DNA from: Sulfolobus sp. S-194
GTDB lineage: Archaea; Thermoproteota; Thermoprotei_A; Sulfolobales; Sulfolobaceae
Assembly: GCF_012222305.1 (NCBI RefSeq)
Contig: NZ_CP035730.1
Span: 2,725,527-2,789,526, forward strand
Length of the DNA stretch: 64,000 nt
Direction: 5' to 3'
Shown here: positions 26,937-37,714 of the stretch, piece after piece
Layout: every line of letters starts with the position of its first letter
Position numbering within the stretch: the stretch's first letter is position 1
Translations under genes and position numbers: made by a program
The notes under the pieces: model-generated
Database searches by the model: none
Told to the model about the DNA's origin: nothing
Seen by the model: only the letters and a program-made list of their open reading frames with translations

Positions 26937-27845
26937 ATGATGATAAGCATAAACACACTCTTAAATCCACCGGAAGGTTTATCAGTAACAGAAATATTGT
27001 TACTGTCATTAATATTAGGTATGCTACATGGTGCAACTCCTGATGAACATACATGGCCAATAACGTTCAGCTATGCAATAGGTAAATATAGTTCAAAGGG
27101 AGGAATGAAAGCTGGATTTTTATTTTCCTTAGGATTCACAATACAGAGAGCATTTCTAACGACTTTAGGATTCATAGGTTTAGCTGCAATATATAAGGAG
27201 TATAATTTAGACGGTCCAGTATATTTTATCGTAGGTTTAGTAATGGCTATTGCTGGATCTTATATACTTAAAGGAAAATATTTACATTTGCCTATTGATA
27301 AGCTACTTCATAAAGATATACATCGAGAAGAAGAAAATATGTTACGAGATATACCGCTAAAAATGACAATAGTTCATGGATTAATTGCAGGATTTGGGTT
27401 CGGTGCTTATGCGTCAATAATAACCTTTATCTTAGCTCCTCAGTTACCTAGCATTTGGTATGCACCATTGCCAGGATTATTCTTTGGTATAGGGACTATG
27501 ATAATGCAAATAGTTTTCGGAGCAATCTTTGCTAACATTATGAAGCTTAAGAAGATGACAGAGGAAGAAATCAGTTATATAGCTAGAAAAACAGCAGGAA
27601 GAACATTATATTATGGTGGACTAGTGTTTGTTATTGCAGGCCTACTTATCATAGCATTACCTGCAATAGATAACTGGGCTATTTCTACTGGAAACCCAAT
27701 TCCAAACTTAGATGCTATAGATATAGGCTTCTTATTAGTAGTTATTGTAGTAGGATTAATTGGAATTACTAGTATAATATCGTCTTATAGGGAAGTAGTA
27801 AGGACAAAACATGACAAGAAAGAGAAAGTAAAGGAAGTCAAGTAA
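26937..27845 (+). CDS. NiCoT/HupE-like membrane transporter
   Basis: 302 residues, about eight helices. The first helix ends in LGMLHGATPDEHTWP, an HxxxxDEH arrangement reminiscent of the metal-binding HX4DH of nickel/cobalt permeases and of HupE/UreJ- and UreH-like transporters; a second histidine-rich loop (LLHKDIHREEEN) is cytoplasmic. A further conserved-looking piece is MTIVHGLIAGFGFGAYASII. It is likely a divalent-metal permease, but it is not a classical NiCoT and does not share the GGATA operator of the gene at 3482. A TATA-like CTTTTTATTC lies about 28 bases before the ATG. Confidence 0.6.
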   Translation: MMISINTLLNPPEGLSVTEILLLSLILGMLHGATPDEHTWPITFSYAIGKYSSKGGMKAGFLFSLGFTIQRAFLTTLGFIGLAAIYKEYNLDGPVYFIVGLVMAIAGSYILKGKYLHLPIDKLLHKDIHREEENMLRDIPLKMTIVHGLIAGFGFGAYASIITFILAPQLPSIWYAPLPGLFFGIGTMIMQIVFGAIFANIMKLKKMTEEEISYIARKTAGRTLYYGGLVFVIAGLLIIALPAIDNWAISTGNPIPNLDAIDIGFLLVVIVVGLIGITSIISSYREVVRTKHDKKEKVKEVK

Positions 27846-27873
27846 GCTTTTTGCATATCTTAAAAATTACTAC

Positions 27874-30837
27874 TTATTTTTTAAATCTTTTTATATTTGT
27901 TAAAATACTTATAAGTGCTAGAAGAAGAGACCCGATAGATATAATATTAATAAAGTTTATAGTGTATACTGCTCTCTCAGTTATCGGCGAGCGAACTATT
28001 ATGCTGTAGTTGTTTGGAACATTGTAAGTACCTATCCATTTAACAGTATAGTAAAATGGGGCCTCTACATAAAGGTCTACCCTACTACCATTAAATAGCC
28101 AGAAACTTTTTCCGTTAATATTTACTAGATATTCCGATTCATAATTAACTGAAACAGTAAGGGGAGAAGTGACCCTAAAACTTAATAGTGTTGCATTATA
28201 TATAGAATAACGTACGGTATCATTAACGTAATAACTTATATTTTCTATTATTATCTTGTCAAATTTATTATACCATCCTGACATCAGTGTAGTATTAGTA
28301 CCATTAACTAACGCATGAACCGGATGATTACTTAAAACGACTAAGTAATATTGTGTTCCCCAATCGGCTATATAGGTAAGACTTTCACTAACAGTTATAT
28401 TTTCTGGGTTAAGCAACGCAATTCTACTGTAGTTGTTTATCATCTTGTACTGGAATGGTATGACAATTATCTCGGAATAATTATACCATCCGCTCCTTAA
28501 TAAGACTTTAGTTCCGTTAATTTTACCCTCTAATTGATACGTAGAATTAAAGTAAAGGAAGTATTGGGTAATGCTTTTAAAGCTCACATTATAGGGCTCA
28601 GTTACGTTAATTAATGTAATGGATGGAATATAGAGGACTCTCTCATTAGAGGAAATGTATTTGTAATAAGTAGAATTTAATTTAATTATAGTGTACATAT
28701 TATACCAATCAGATTTTAAAAGTTCTAAACTATCGTTTACTTCGCCTAAAATGCTCATAGAGAAATTCACATAAAACTGAACAGTAGCATTGATCTTTAC
28801 TACTAAAGATGAATTTACTATTATTACTATCGGAGTCTTATTGTATATATAAACTCTCTCATATTTTCCAACATATTGCAGATTTTGAGATATAACTATC
28901 TTCTCGGAAGCATTATACCAGCCAGTAGAAAATGTGACACTTTCTCCCTCTACTGTGGCATTTACTGGGAAACTTACTGTTATAAAGTACTGTGTTTGCC
29001 ATTTTGCAGTGTAATTTATCGGTGAGTTAACGAGTATATCAGTAGGATTTAATAGTACCTCTCTTTGAGAACTAGAAACATAGTAAATTTGGGCTGAGAT
29101 TACTATCTTTTCTGATGCATTAAACCAATTAGATTTTAGAGTTACATTTTCATTATTTATCACTCCATACAACGGATAGGTAGAATTTACGTTAATATAA
29201 TACTGTGTTTGCCATTTTGCAGTATAATTTATCGGTGAGTTAACGAGTATATTAGTAGGATTTAATAGGATTTCTCTAATTGCAGTGTTTACATAGTAAA
29301 TCTGAGATGGTATTTTTATTACACAACTCTCATTAAACCAATTAGAATAAAGTTTAACCTTAACGTTGTTAATATAACCATAGAGAGGGTACTGTGACGT
29401 AATCCCTATATAATATTGAAGTACCTCTGTTACATGTATCGAAATATTTTGAATAACGACTATTTCAGTATAATTGGGGAAGAAGGCATATCTTTCAAGG
29501 GAATTTATATATGTAAAGTTTACTAATGGTAATTGAATAATTGTACCGTAGGTATAATAACCGCTTTTAACTAGCATCGGTGTACCGTTAACTATACCCC
29601 ACATTGGTATGTTTATACAGACATATAATTTTCTAGGTATAAGTTTATAGTATACTATTATCTGGAAATAATTATTAGATAATGTTAATGTAGTACTTGT
29701 TGTATTATACTCTCTACTCGTATAAGGTTCTACCACACTTATCTCGTGAGGTTCTAATACGCCATTCTGTTCCTTTACTGGATAGATAGTTACTGTAATA
29801 GCATTAGGAGAAGTAAAAGAAATGTAATAAGGTAAACCAAAATTATCATTATATTCTTTGATACTGTTATAAGTAAAATTATACCCGTCAACACTATAAG
29901 TTGAGTTCCCTAAAACTGTCACTTCAGTCCAACCTGGTATTAGTGGTGCTGAGTAGTTAGTTAATAAAGTCGGGTTAGGTGTACCCACACTTACCTCAAC
30001 TAAACCATCAGAAGCTAAATATGCGGATAAATCTGATGTTGATTCTTGAGTATCGAAACCATAATTGTAAATAATTGGAAATGCAGAGTATAACCCTGGT
30101 TTTATTTGGTAAAATATTGCTAAGTCGGATTCCATATTGGTAAAAGTAGCCGATTGACCATTTCCACTACCTCCCCATACTAGTTCGACGCTATATGGTA
30201 ATCCTACCCCGGTATATGACGGAGAAACATAAATACATGCGTTTTCAAGGTTTGGTACATCTATTGTTATCGTATCATATACAGTTGATGTCGGATTATT
30301 CAAGCTTCCATATCCAATATTGACATAAATATACGGTGAAGAATAAGAAATTGAAATGAAGAGTATGTAATTTAGTGGTAAAGAGTAAGATTGATAGGGT
30401 GTAGAATACGAATAATAGCTTACTATGTGATTATTAATACCAATTGAGTAAACTTCTCCTTTCCCAGATATTAGGCTGGGATTAATGCTTGCATATGAGT
30501 ACGTAAAGTTCCAAATTTCATCAGTGAAGTTAAGTTCTTGCTCATTAAACTCTAGTATATTTTGTACCCAGAAGTTAAGTATTTCACCGTAAATATTCAT
30601 AGCTTTAATTACTGCATTAAACTGTAGCGAGAATGGTGAAGAGGAAGACGCACTATAAACTTCTACATATCCGAGTACCTCATTGGTTGATATTGAAAGT
30701 AGAGAAGAACCTATACTTGAAACGCCAATTGCATATTGTGATGAAGGACTATATTTAGGGATAAATCCTATGAATGTCGTTAAATTTCCTGGAAATAAAG
30801 AGAATAGTATGAATGCTAATAGAATTATTGACTTCAT
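27874..30837 (-). CDS. Giant thermopsin-family (A5) surface protein with 7.5 repeats
   Basis: 987 residues. An N-terminal signal (IILLAFILFSLFPGNLTTFI) is followed by a region matching thermopsin, the acid protease of Sulfolobales: YAIGVSSIGSS, STNEVLGYVEVYS, LQFNAVIKAMNIYGEI, NFWVQNILEF and FTDEIWNFTYSYASI. From about residue 400 to 940 come seven full and one partial repeat of about 70 residues with the core GxINxxxVxLxSxWYNxSExI and PxxYTAxWxTQYY; repeats 2 and 3 are nearly identical (ILVNSPINYTAKWQTQY in both). A C-terminal helix (IISIGSLLLALISILT) with KRFKK anchors it. Many NxS/T sites. Thermopsins are usually about 340 residues, so the repeat stalk is the unusual part. Confidence 0.82.
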   Translation of the reverse strand: MKSIILLAFILFSLFPGNLTTFIGFIPKYSPSSQYAIGVSSIGSSLLSISTNEVLGYVEVYSASSSSPFSLQFNAVIKAMNIYGEILNFWVQNILEFNEQELNFTDEIWNFTYSYASINPSLISGKGEVYSIGINNHIVSYYSYSTPYQSYSLPLNYILFISISYSSPYIYVNIGYGSLNNPTSTVYDTITIDVPNLENACIYVSPSYTGVGLPYSVELVWGGSGNGQSATFTNMESDLAIFYQIKPGLYSAFPIIYNYGFDTQESTSDLSAYLASDGLVEVSVGTPNPTLLTNYSAPLIPGWTEVTVLGNSTYSVDGYNFTYNSIKEYNDNFGLPYYISFTSPNAITVTIYPVKEQNGVLEPHEISVVEPYTSREYNTTSTTLTLSNNYFQIIVYYKLIPRKLYVCINIPMWGIVNGTPMLVKSGYYTYGTIIQLPLVNFTYINSLERYAFFPNYTEIVVIQNISIHVTEVLQYYIGITSQYPLYGYINNVKVKLYSNWFNESCVIKIPSQIYYVNTAIREILLNPTNILVNSPINYTAKWQTQYYINVNSTYPLYGVINNENVTLKSNWFNASEKIVISAQIYYVSSSQREVLLNPTDILVNSPINYTAKWQTQYFITVSFPVNATVEGESVTFSTGWYNASEKIVISQNLQYVGKYERVYIYNKTPIVIIVNSSLVVKINATVQFYVNFSMSILGEVNDSLELLKSDWYNMYTIIKLNSTYYKYISSNERVLYIPSITLINVTEPYNVSFKSITQYFLYFNSTYQLEGKINGTKVLLRSGWYNYSEIIVIPFQYKMINNYSRIALLNPENITVSESLTYIADWGTQYYLVVLSNHPVHALVNGTNTTLMSGWYNKFDKIIIENISYYVNDTVRYSIYNATLLSFRVTSPLTVSVNYESEYLVNINGKSFWLFNGSRVDLYVEAPFYYTVKWIGTYNVPNNYSIIVRSPITERAVYTINFINIISIGSLLLALISILTNIKRFKK

Positions 30838-31401
30838 TAACTCTGAATAATCATAAAGGGATTAAAATATTTTAAGAATGATATAATGAAAAGTGGAAGT
30901 AATATCAATATTCATATCTTACTCTAAAAAGATACTTGAAATAAAATCTCAGAAAGAGGAATCCCATTAAGATATAATTAGTATTTATAGAAAAATTTTT
31001 ATATTCACATTAGGTGAGTAAGAGACTCGCTAACTGAATATATCCTAAATGTCTGAATTGAATTAAGATAGATGAAAACCATTTACTTAGTCGTAAATAA
31101 ATTCCTTTGTTCTTTTATAATAAGGAGTTAATACTAAACAGTTTAGATGAAAGTAATTGCTATCTTAATTAAATTACTTAATTAAACTGTTCGAGCTATA
31201 CTAATAATTCTTCAGCTACTATAACAAAGTTAGATAATAGTCCCTAAAATTAGAGTTATAAAAATAAAAATCAGTAAAAATATAAAAAGTACAAGAATTA
31301 TATCACTTACTAAAGGCTTTAAATATAACAGAAAGGCAAATAATCTTACAATTGTTGTTGGTAACATTAATAATAAAAAAGAAAATATAACTTAAAATAT
31401 T
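30838..31401. other. Gene-free region with imperfect hairpin
   Basis: No gene seen. AACAGTTTA (31137-31145) is mirrored by TAAACTGTT (31183-31191), and AAAGTAATT/AATTACTT inside extends the potential stem, giving an imperfect hairpin of about 55 bases. Its 3' arm contains TTACTTAATTAA, which recurs inside the perfect palindrome at 39307-39324. Other parts are AT-rich only. Confidence 0.45.
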
Positions 31402-33348
31402 TTACACCGCCTCTTCCCTAGTGGTCTGTATTATATCTTGAATTGCTTGAGTTCTGAAACCACTTCTTATAGCCCAGAAGTATCCAATGAGTATTACAAT
31501 AGCAGCAACTATAGTATCATATGGAAATGGTATTATAGTATATAGCCCAAATCCTCCAAAATATGATATTATGTAAATTGCTAAGATAAAGTAAATTAAC
31601 CACCATCCGGCATTAATTTCTCTCTTAACATCTGGAGGTACAGTTTTCAGCAAGAATAACATATCGCCAATTAGCATAGCTGCAATAACTACTATATAAA
31701 TTCCGAAGAAGAGATTATTAGAAGTAGAAAGTCCACTTGTTTCATTAAATAGTAGTAGTCCCATTCCTAAGCTTATTGCTAAATTAATAACACCTACAAT
31801 TATTGAGACTACCTTATTTATCCCTAATATTCTATTGGAATAGAATATAAAGAATAATGGAAGACCTAAGAATATTCCAGTAAATACGTAAAAGAGAATA
31901 GCAAAACTTGACCAGTAAACTATTAAACCAGCTGCTAGTGTTGCTATTGGTGCAATTATTACTGATGCGGGTACTCTAAATGGTCTATTTAATTCCTTAG
32001 CGTGTTTTCTTAAGACTGCTAATCCAATTCCGCCCATAATGTAAGTTAATACTCTCGCTGAAGATATGAAACCTACTAAAGCATACCACGATGGAAATGG
32101 TAGTAAGAATATGAAACCTACTATTAATGCTGCAATTAGTGAATAAGTTGGTATTTTAGTCTTTCCAATCTTTAAGAAAATTTCTGGTAAATAACCATTA
32201 CTAGCAAATGCGTATAGTGTTCTAGTTGAAGTTCCAGTATAAATCCATCCAGTTCCGGATGGTGAAACTACAGCATCAATAGTTAATAAAACTGCTAGTG
32301 CAGTAAAGAATGCTGCAGCTAACCCGTAAACTGGTGCCAATCTAGAAAGAACTAAGAAAGGACCAGCAGATATTGGTACTCCAGAAGCTGTAACTGCCGT
32401 TGATAATGCTGACCAATTCCCAGGTGTTACAGGGACTAATTTTCCAGATTCATTAAGATATAATTTATTCCAATCAATACCGCCAACAAATGCAACTTGA
32501 AGCATTGTATACAGCACGATAGCTATAAGTAATGAACCTAACACCGCAAATGGTATATCTTTACTGGGATTTTTACCTTCACCCCCATATTCTACTGCTT
32601 GTCCAAATCCTAGATAAGCGAAAATTACTCCGGTAGAAGGAATAGCAAAGAGAACTGCACTAAAACCATAAATTCCAGAGGAACCTCCTTTTACATATTG
32701 TGCAGATGGGAAGAAACCTCCACCTAATGTAAAGTTAGCTGAGTGCAGGTCCAACGCTAATAATGCTAAAAAAGTTATTGTTGGCACCAATAATTTCCAC
32801 CAACCTGCACCATGAGTCACTTTTCCTAAAATGTTAACTCCGAAGTAATTTAAAAAGAAGAAGAAAATTAACAATAGACCAGCTAATCCTATGCCTAATG
32901 GTGTCAAAATTGTTACGGTAGTTCCATCAAAAGTTCCAGAAGTTATTAGCTGAGGGTAATAAGATCCTATATATTCTATTGCTGCTGCTGCCTCAATAGC
33001 TGGCACTGATGCAGCGGAAAGGAAATAAGCCCAAGTAATTATATACCCTACTAGCCCTCCGTGAGTATAATGCGGATATCTTGTTATTCCACCACTTTTT
33101 GGAATTGCTGCACCTATTTCAGCATAAGCTAAACCCACAAACATTACTAAAATTCCAGCAATTATCCAGCTCAATATAGCTGCACCGCCAGCATAAGCTG
33201 CTGTACTTAAAGATGCAAATAACCATCCAGATCCTATAATTCCTCCTAATGAGAGGTATAATAGCTCAAATTTTCCTAAGCTTCTCCTTAATTGTTTATC
33301 TGAAGAAATACCTAAATCTCTTGCTCCTTTGGCTTCTCTTTCGCTCAT
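31402..33348 (-). CDS. Large APC superfamily amino acid permease
   Basis: 648 residues, more than 12 predicted helices. Starts with the APC core LYLSLGGIIGSGWLFASLST (helix 1 with the GxIGxG substrate-binding break) and SGGITRYPHYTHGGLVGYII after helix 2. The additional length comes from two to three extra C-terminal helices and a long exposed loop around residue 300. Probably an importer of amino acids or their amides. Monocistronic; a gap of about 130 bases separates it from gapN. Confidence 0.88.
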   Translation of the reverse strand: MSEREAKGARDLGISSDKQLRRSLGKFELLYLSLGGIIGSGWLFASLSTAAYAGGAAILSWIIAGILVMFVGLAYAEIGAAIPKSGGITRYPHYTHGGLVGYIITWAYFLSAASVPAIEAAAAIEYIGSYYPQLITSGTFDGTTVTILTPLGIGLAGLLLIFFFFLNYFGVNILGKVTHGAGWWKLLVPTITFLALLALDLHSANFTLGGGFFPSAQYVKGGSSGIYGFSAVLFAIPSTGVIFAYLGFGQAVEYGGEGKNPSKDIPFAVLGSLLIAIVLYTMLQVAFVGGIDWNKLYLNESGKLVPVTPGNWSALSTAVTASGVPISAGPFLVLSRLAPVYGLAAAFFTALAVLLTIDAVVSPSGTGWIYTGTSTRTLYAFASNGYLPEIFLKIGKTKIPTYSLIAALIVGFIFLLPFPSWYALVGFISSARVLTYIMGGIGLAVLRKHAKELNRPFRVPASVIIAPIATLAAGLIVYWSSFAILFYVFTGIFLGLPLFFIFYSNRILGINKVVSIIVGVINLAISLGMGLLLFNETSGLSTSNNLFFGIYIVVIAAMLIGDMLFLLKTVPPDVKREINAGWWLIYFILAIYIISYFGGFGLYTIIPFPYDTIVAAIVILIGYFWAIRSGFRTQAIQDIIQTTREEAV

Positions 33349-33478
33349 CTCAATCTATATATATCTAAATACTTTATAAATTTTCATGTACTGAACATGA
33401 TAAATTATGTAGATTTAAATCAAAAAATGGATTTAAAATAAAACCCAATTTAACATTCTAATTGTCTGGTTAAAAACT

Positions 33479-34999
33479 TTACAAGTACTCCCATACACCT
33501 TTACCGCGATAATTGTATACAATAGTCTTGTACGCTGTTACATTTTCAATTGTATATCCAATACCCTCTCTTCCAATTCCTGAATCCTTCCTTCCACCAA
33601 ATGGGAAGTACCCAATTCCATGTTTCGGGTATTCATTAACATATACAGCACCAACTTCAAGCATTCTAATTAGCTTCCTTATCTTCGTAATATCATTACC
33701 GAATATTGCAGCATCTAAACCATATCTTCTTCCGTTGCTGAGTTCAATAGCCTCATCTATGTTGTTGACTTTAGTTATTACAGCAATTGAAAGGAAAACT
33801 TCTTTCTTGTAGAGATATAAATCCTTAATCTTTTCTTTATCAATCTCAATCAGAGTCGGTTCTATGTAAGTTGGTCCAAGCCTCTTTCCGCCATAAAGAA
33901 TATTCCCTCCTTTTTCTACAGCGTCTTTCACAGCATACTCAAATTCATCAACAGTTCTTGTGTCGATAATAGGTCCCATTATAGTATCTGATTCTCTAGG
34001 ATCACCAACTTTCACTTTCTTTAACTCTTCTACAATATAATTCTTTAATTCTTCATAAACTTTTGGCTCAGCAAATATAAACTTTATTGAATCACATCTT
34101 TGCCCAGAGTAACTTGTAATACCAGTAATAATTTTCTGTGCTGTAGTCTTTGGATCTGCATCATCTAAAACTATTGCTGGATCACCACCACCCAACTCCA
34201 TGACATATTGTTTAAGTCCGGCAACTTTCATTACATGTTCTCCGGTCTCACTGCTTCCCGTCAATGAAATCACTGATATGCGTTTATCAGCAACTATCTT
34301 ATCCATTTCGCTCCCTGGCACAGTAATTATTGCTAAAGCCTCTTTTGGAAAGCCAGCAATTTCTAATAATTTAGCTAGCATAATTGCTGGTAAGGGAGTT
34401 GAGGAAGCAGGCTTTAACATAAATGCATTTCCAGCTACTGTAGAGTAAACAAGTTTGTTTACAATATCAAAAAGAGGATAATTAAATGGAGTTATTGCTA
34501 GAACCACTCCTAATGGTTCTCTTCTAATTATTGCTTCGGCTTCTAAACTTTCGCTACTCCAATCTCCTGGAACGTATTCACCATACAGTTTCCTAACATC
34601 TAAATCGGCTCTTATGAGCCTCTCTATAGCAGCATTCACTTCTCCTTGAGCCGCACCCTTAGTTTTACCATTTCCTATCATTAGAACCTCAACAAAATCT
34701 TCCCTATACTTATCTATTAGATCAGCAAGAGTGTGATATATTTTAAGTCTCTTTTCACCAGGAAGATCTCTTATTGCCCATCTACCTCTATTATAGAGAA
34801 TTGATAGTGTATTGTCAACCATTTCATAGTTTAACTTCGGTATTCTAGCATAAACAGTTAGATCAATTGGTGACTTTATGTTCTCAATCTCTTTTGAGCC
34901 AACCCATTCTCCAGCCAGATAAGTCTTAAAAATCGGAATACCGTCTGAATCAATAGTGTATATATCTTTAAATCCAGTTAGTTCTTTTAGAGTAACCAT
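33479..34999 (-). CDS. gapN: Non-phosphorylating glyceraldehyde-3-phosphate dehydrogenase (GAPN)
   Basis: Oxidises glyceraldehyde 3-phosphate to 3-phosphoglycerate with NADP+, bypassing 1,3-bisphosphoglycerate. Member of the aldehyde dehydrogenase superfamily: cofactor loop [12 protein letters not shown], general-base region [11 protein letters not shown], catalytic cysteine in SGQRCDSIK, and [14 protein letters not shown] near the end; 506 residues. The start [20 protein letters not shown] matches my memory of Sulfolobus GAPN. Its place directly downstream of kdgK and kdgA identifies it as part of the semi-phosphorylative Entner-Doudoroff branch. Confidence 0.92.
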   Translation of the reverse strand: MVTLKELTGFKDIYTIDSDGIPIFKTYLAGEWVGSKEIENIKSPIDLTVYARIPKLNYEMVDNTLSILYNRGRWAIRDLPGEKRLKIYHTLADLIDKYREDFVEVLMIGNGKTKGAAQGEVNAAIERLIRADLDVRKLYGEYVPGDWSSESLEAEAIIRREPLGVVLAITPFNYPLFDIVNKLVYSTVAGNAFMLKPASSTPLPAIMLAKLLEIAGFPKEALAIITVPGSEMDKIVADKRISVISLTGSSETGEHVMKVAGLKQYVMELGGGDPAIVLDDADPKTTAQKIITGITSYSGQRCDSIKFIFAEPKVYEELKNYIVEELKKVKVGDPRESDTIMGPIIDTRTVDEFEYAVKDAVEKGGNILYGGKRLGPTYIEPTLIEIDKEKIKDLYLYKKEVFLSIAVITKVNNIDEAIELSNGRRYGLDAAIFGNDITKIRKLIRMLEVGAVYVNEYPKHGIGYFPFGGRKDSGIGREGIGYTIENVTAYKTIVYNYRGKGVWEYL

Positions 35000-35024
35000 A
35001 ATATACTATTCTCTTCTTTGATTT

Positions 35025-36005
<981 letters not shown>

Positions 36006-36878
36006 TTACGAAACAGCTCTTTCTATTTCTTTCTTTATGGGCTGGATCTCATTTAACATAGCTTTAACTTCATCATCTTCTAATGGAAATATAGGACCTC
36101 TAGGATAGCCAACATCATAGCCTAAAAATTCCTTTACTAGATAGTAAATAGCTGACAATTGTCCATATTTTCTACTTATATCAAGGGCTTTGTTTATTAG
36201 TTTCTGTAATTCTATCGCCTTGCTTACTTTTCCAGAAGTAATATACTCCTTCATCTTTTTCATTACATGAGGCAAGTAGTTTGATGCTGCAGTTACACTT
36301 CCATCTAATGAGGTTATAGAATAAAAGACTAAAGAATCTGAACCGTTATATACCTTTAAGTTAGGCATTAGAATCTTATATTCTAATGAGTGGGAGAGAT
36401 CTTGATTAGTATCTTTTAAACCTGTAATTAAGTCCCTGATTTGATATACTACTTTTGCAGAAATGTCGTAACCAGTTGCCAGAGGATAATTGTAAATGTA
36501 TAAGGGATGAGGAGAATAATTGGCTATTGTAGTAAAGTATTTTAGTAAAAACTTTTCTGGTAATCTTGGAAAATAGAAAGGAGGATAAGAGGCTATTCCA
36601 ATAATATCAAAATCTTTTGAAGCCTTAACTAGTTCAATTACGTCATTTATATTAAGGCTACCAACTTGAAATATTACCTTGTTTGTAACATCATAGATTG
36701 CCTTTAGGGTTGTAAGTTTCTCTTCTTTCGAAAGTGCCGGCCCAAGTCCTGTAGTTCCGTTAACGAAAAGCAGGTCAATTCCATTATCTACTAAGAACTT
36801 TGCATGTGTTTTCAATTTCTCTACGTCTATTTTTCCTTCTTTAGTGAAAGGAGTAAGAATAGGTGTTATAATATCCAT
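36006..36878 (-). CDS. kdgA: 2-keto-3-deoxy-(6-phospho)gluconate aldolase
   Basis: Class I aldolase of the DHDPS superfamily that splits KD(P)G or KD(P)Gal into pyruvate and glyceraldehyde (3-phosphate). MDIITPILTPFTKEGKID opens the protein; NGTTGLGPALS is the pyruvate-binding TTG motif, YIYNYPLATG holds the catalytic tyrosine and ITGLKDTNQD the Schiff-base lysine. About 290 residues, as in Sulfolobus. ATG 36878 is chosen over GTG 36896 since family members begin here and a GTATTTTAAC box lies about 25 bases upstream. First gene of kdgA-kdgK-gapN; divergent from the DMT transporter. Confidence 0.94.
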   Translation of the reverse strand: MDIITPILTPFTKEGKIDVEKLKTHAKFLVDNGIDLLFVNGTTGLGPALSKEEKLTTLKAIYDVTNKVIFQVGSLNINDVIELVKASKDFDIIGIASYPPFYFPRLPEKFLLKYFTTIANYSPHPLYIYNYPLATGYDISAKVVYQIRDLITGLKDTNQDLSHSLEYKILMPNLKVYNGSDSLVFYSITSLDGSVTAASNYLPHVMKKMKEYITSGKVSKAIELQKLINKALDISRKYGQLSAIYYLVKEFLGYDVGYPRGPIFPLEDDEVKAMLNEIQPIKKEIERAVS

Positions 36879-36912
36879 ACTTAAAATTTTGAGCACTTGT
36901 TAAAATACCTAA

Positions 36913-37710
36913 ATGAACAAATACTACGCTCTTTTGATCGCAGGTGGAATTACTTTTGGTACTGCGTCAATCTTCATTAAACTTTCTAATATGACTCCCG
37001 GGGCATTGGCATTTTTTAGATTCTTTATTGTTGGTCTCATATTCTTTTTTATATCTAGAGTAGATTTTAAAAAGATCTTAAAATATTCTCCATTTGGATT
37101 CCTTTTAGCATTACATATGATAACGTTTATTATAAGCGTTTATACTACGACAATAATTGATGCTACAGTACTAGTTTCTACTTCACCTTTCTTTGTAATT
37201 TTATTATCTAGGTTCACAAAATTTAAAAATACAGTTAAGGATATCATGGGAAGTGTAATAGGTTTTGTGGGTGTAGTACTAATAAACTATCCTCTAGTGT
37301 TAGGATATTTGGTAGGCAACGTAATAGCTCTCTTCTCTGCCTTTTTAATTGCATTGTATACGGTTTTTCTCAGTAGGGTTGAGGAGAATTCAATCGCACT
37401 TACATCAGCAATTTATATATCTTCGTCACTTTTTACATTTCCGCTATTCGTGATTCAAGGTTTCGGAAAAATTGATTTAACATCAGTTCTCTCCCTATTA
37501 GGTTTGATCTTTTTACCAACATTAATAGGGCATACTTCAGTTGTAATTGCATCTGGAAAAGTTAAACCACAGCACATAGAGATAATAGGATTATTAGAGC
37601 CAGTAATAGCTTCAATACTGGCTATCTTTATTTTTCATCAAATTCCCACAGCCTTTCAACTAATGGGCTCTGCCCTAATACTTTTTTCTGTATTATATAT
37701 AATCATGTAA
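36913..37710 (+). CDS. DMT superfamily (EamA-type) transporter
   Basis: 265 residues with ten helices in two EamA halves; the first half shows GTASIFIKLSNMTPGALAFFRF and the second QHIEIIGLLEPVIASILAIFIF, the typical EamA ends. Its ATG is only 34 bases from the divergent kdgA ATG, so the two promoters must share the same short interval. This pairing hints at transport of a sugar acid or related metabolite, but EamA substrates are hard to predict. Convergent with the APC permease (4-base gap). Confidence 0.85.
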   Translation: MNKYYALLIAGGITFGTASIFIKLSNMTPGALAFFRFFIVGLIFFFISRVDFKKILKYSPFGFLLALHMITFIISVYTTTIIDATVLVSTSPFFVILLSRFTKFKNTVKDIMGSVIGFVGVVLINYPLVLGYLVGNVIALFSAFLIALYTVFLSRVEENSIALTSAIYISSSLFTFPLFVIQGFGKIDLTSVLSLLGLIFLPTLIGHTSVVIASGKVKPQHIEIIGLLEPVIASILAIFIFHQIPTAFQLMGSALILFSVLYIIM

Positions 37711-37714
37711 AAAA

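Noticed and set aside
31013..31068. GTGAGTA followed by two CTGA boxes, resembling a C/D box RNA
   Set aside because: Box C is a poor match, no box C' follows the first CTGA and the guide spacing is wrong.
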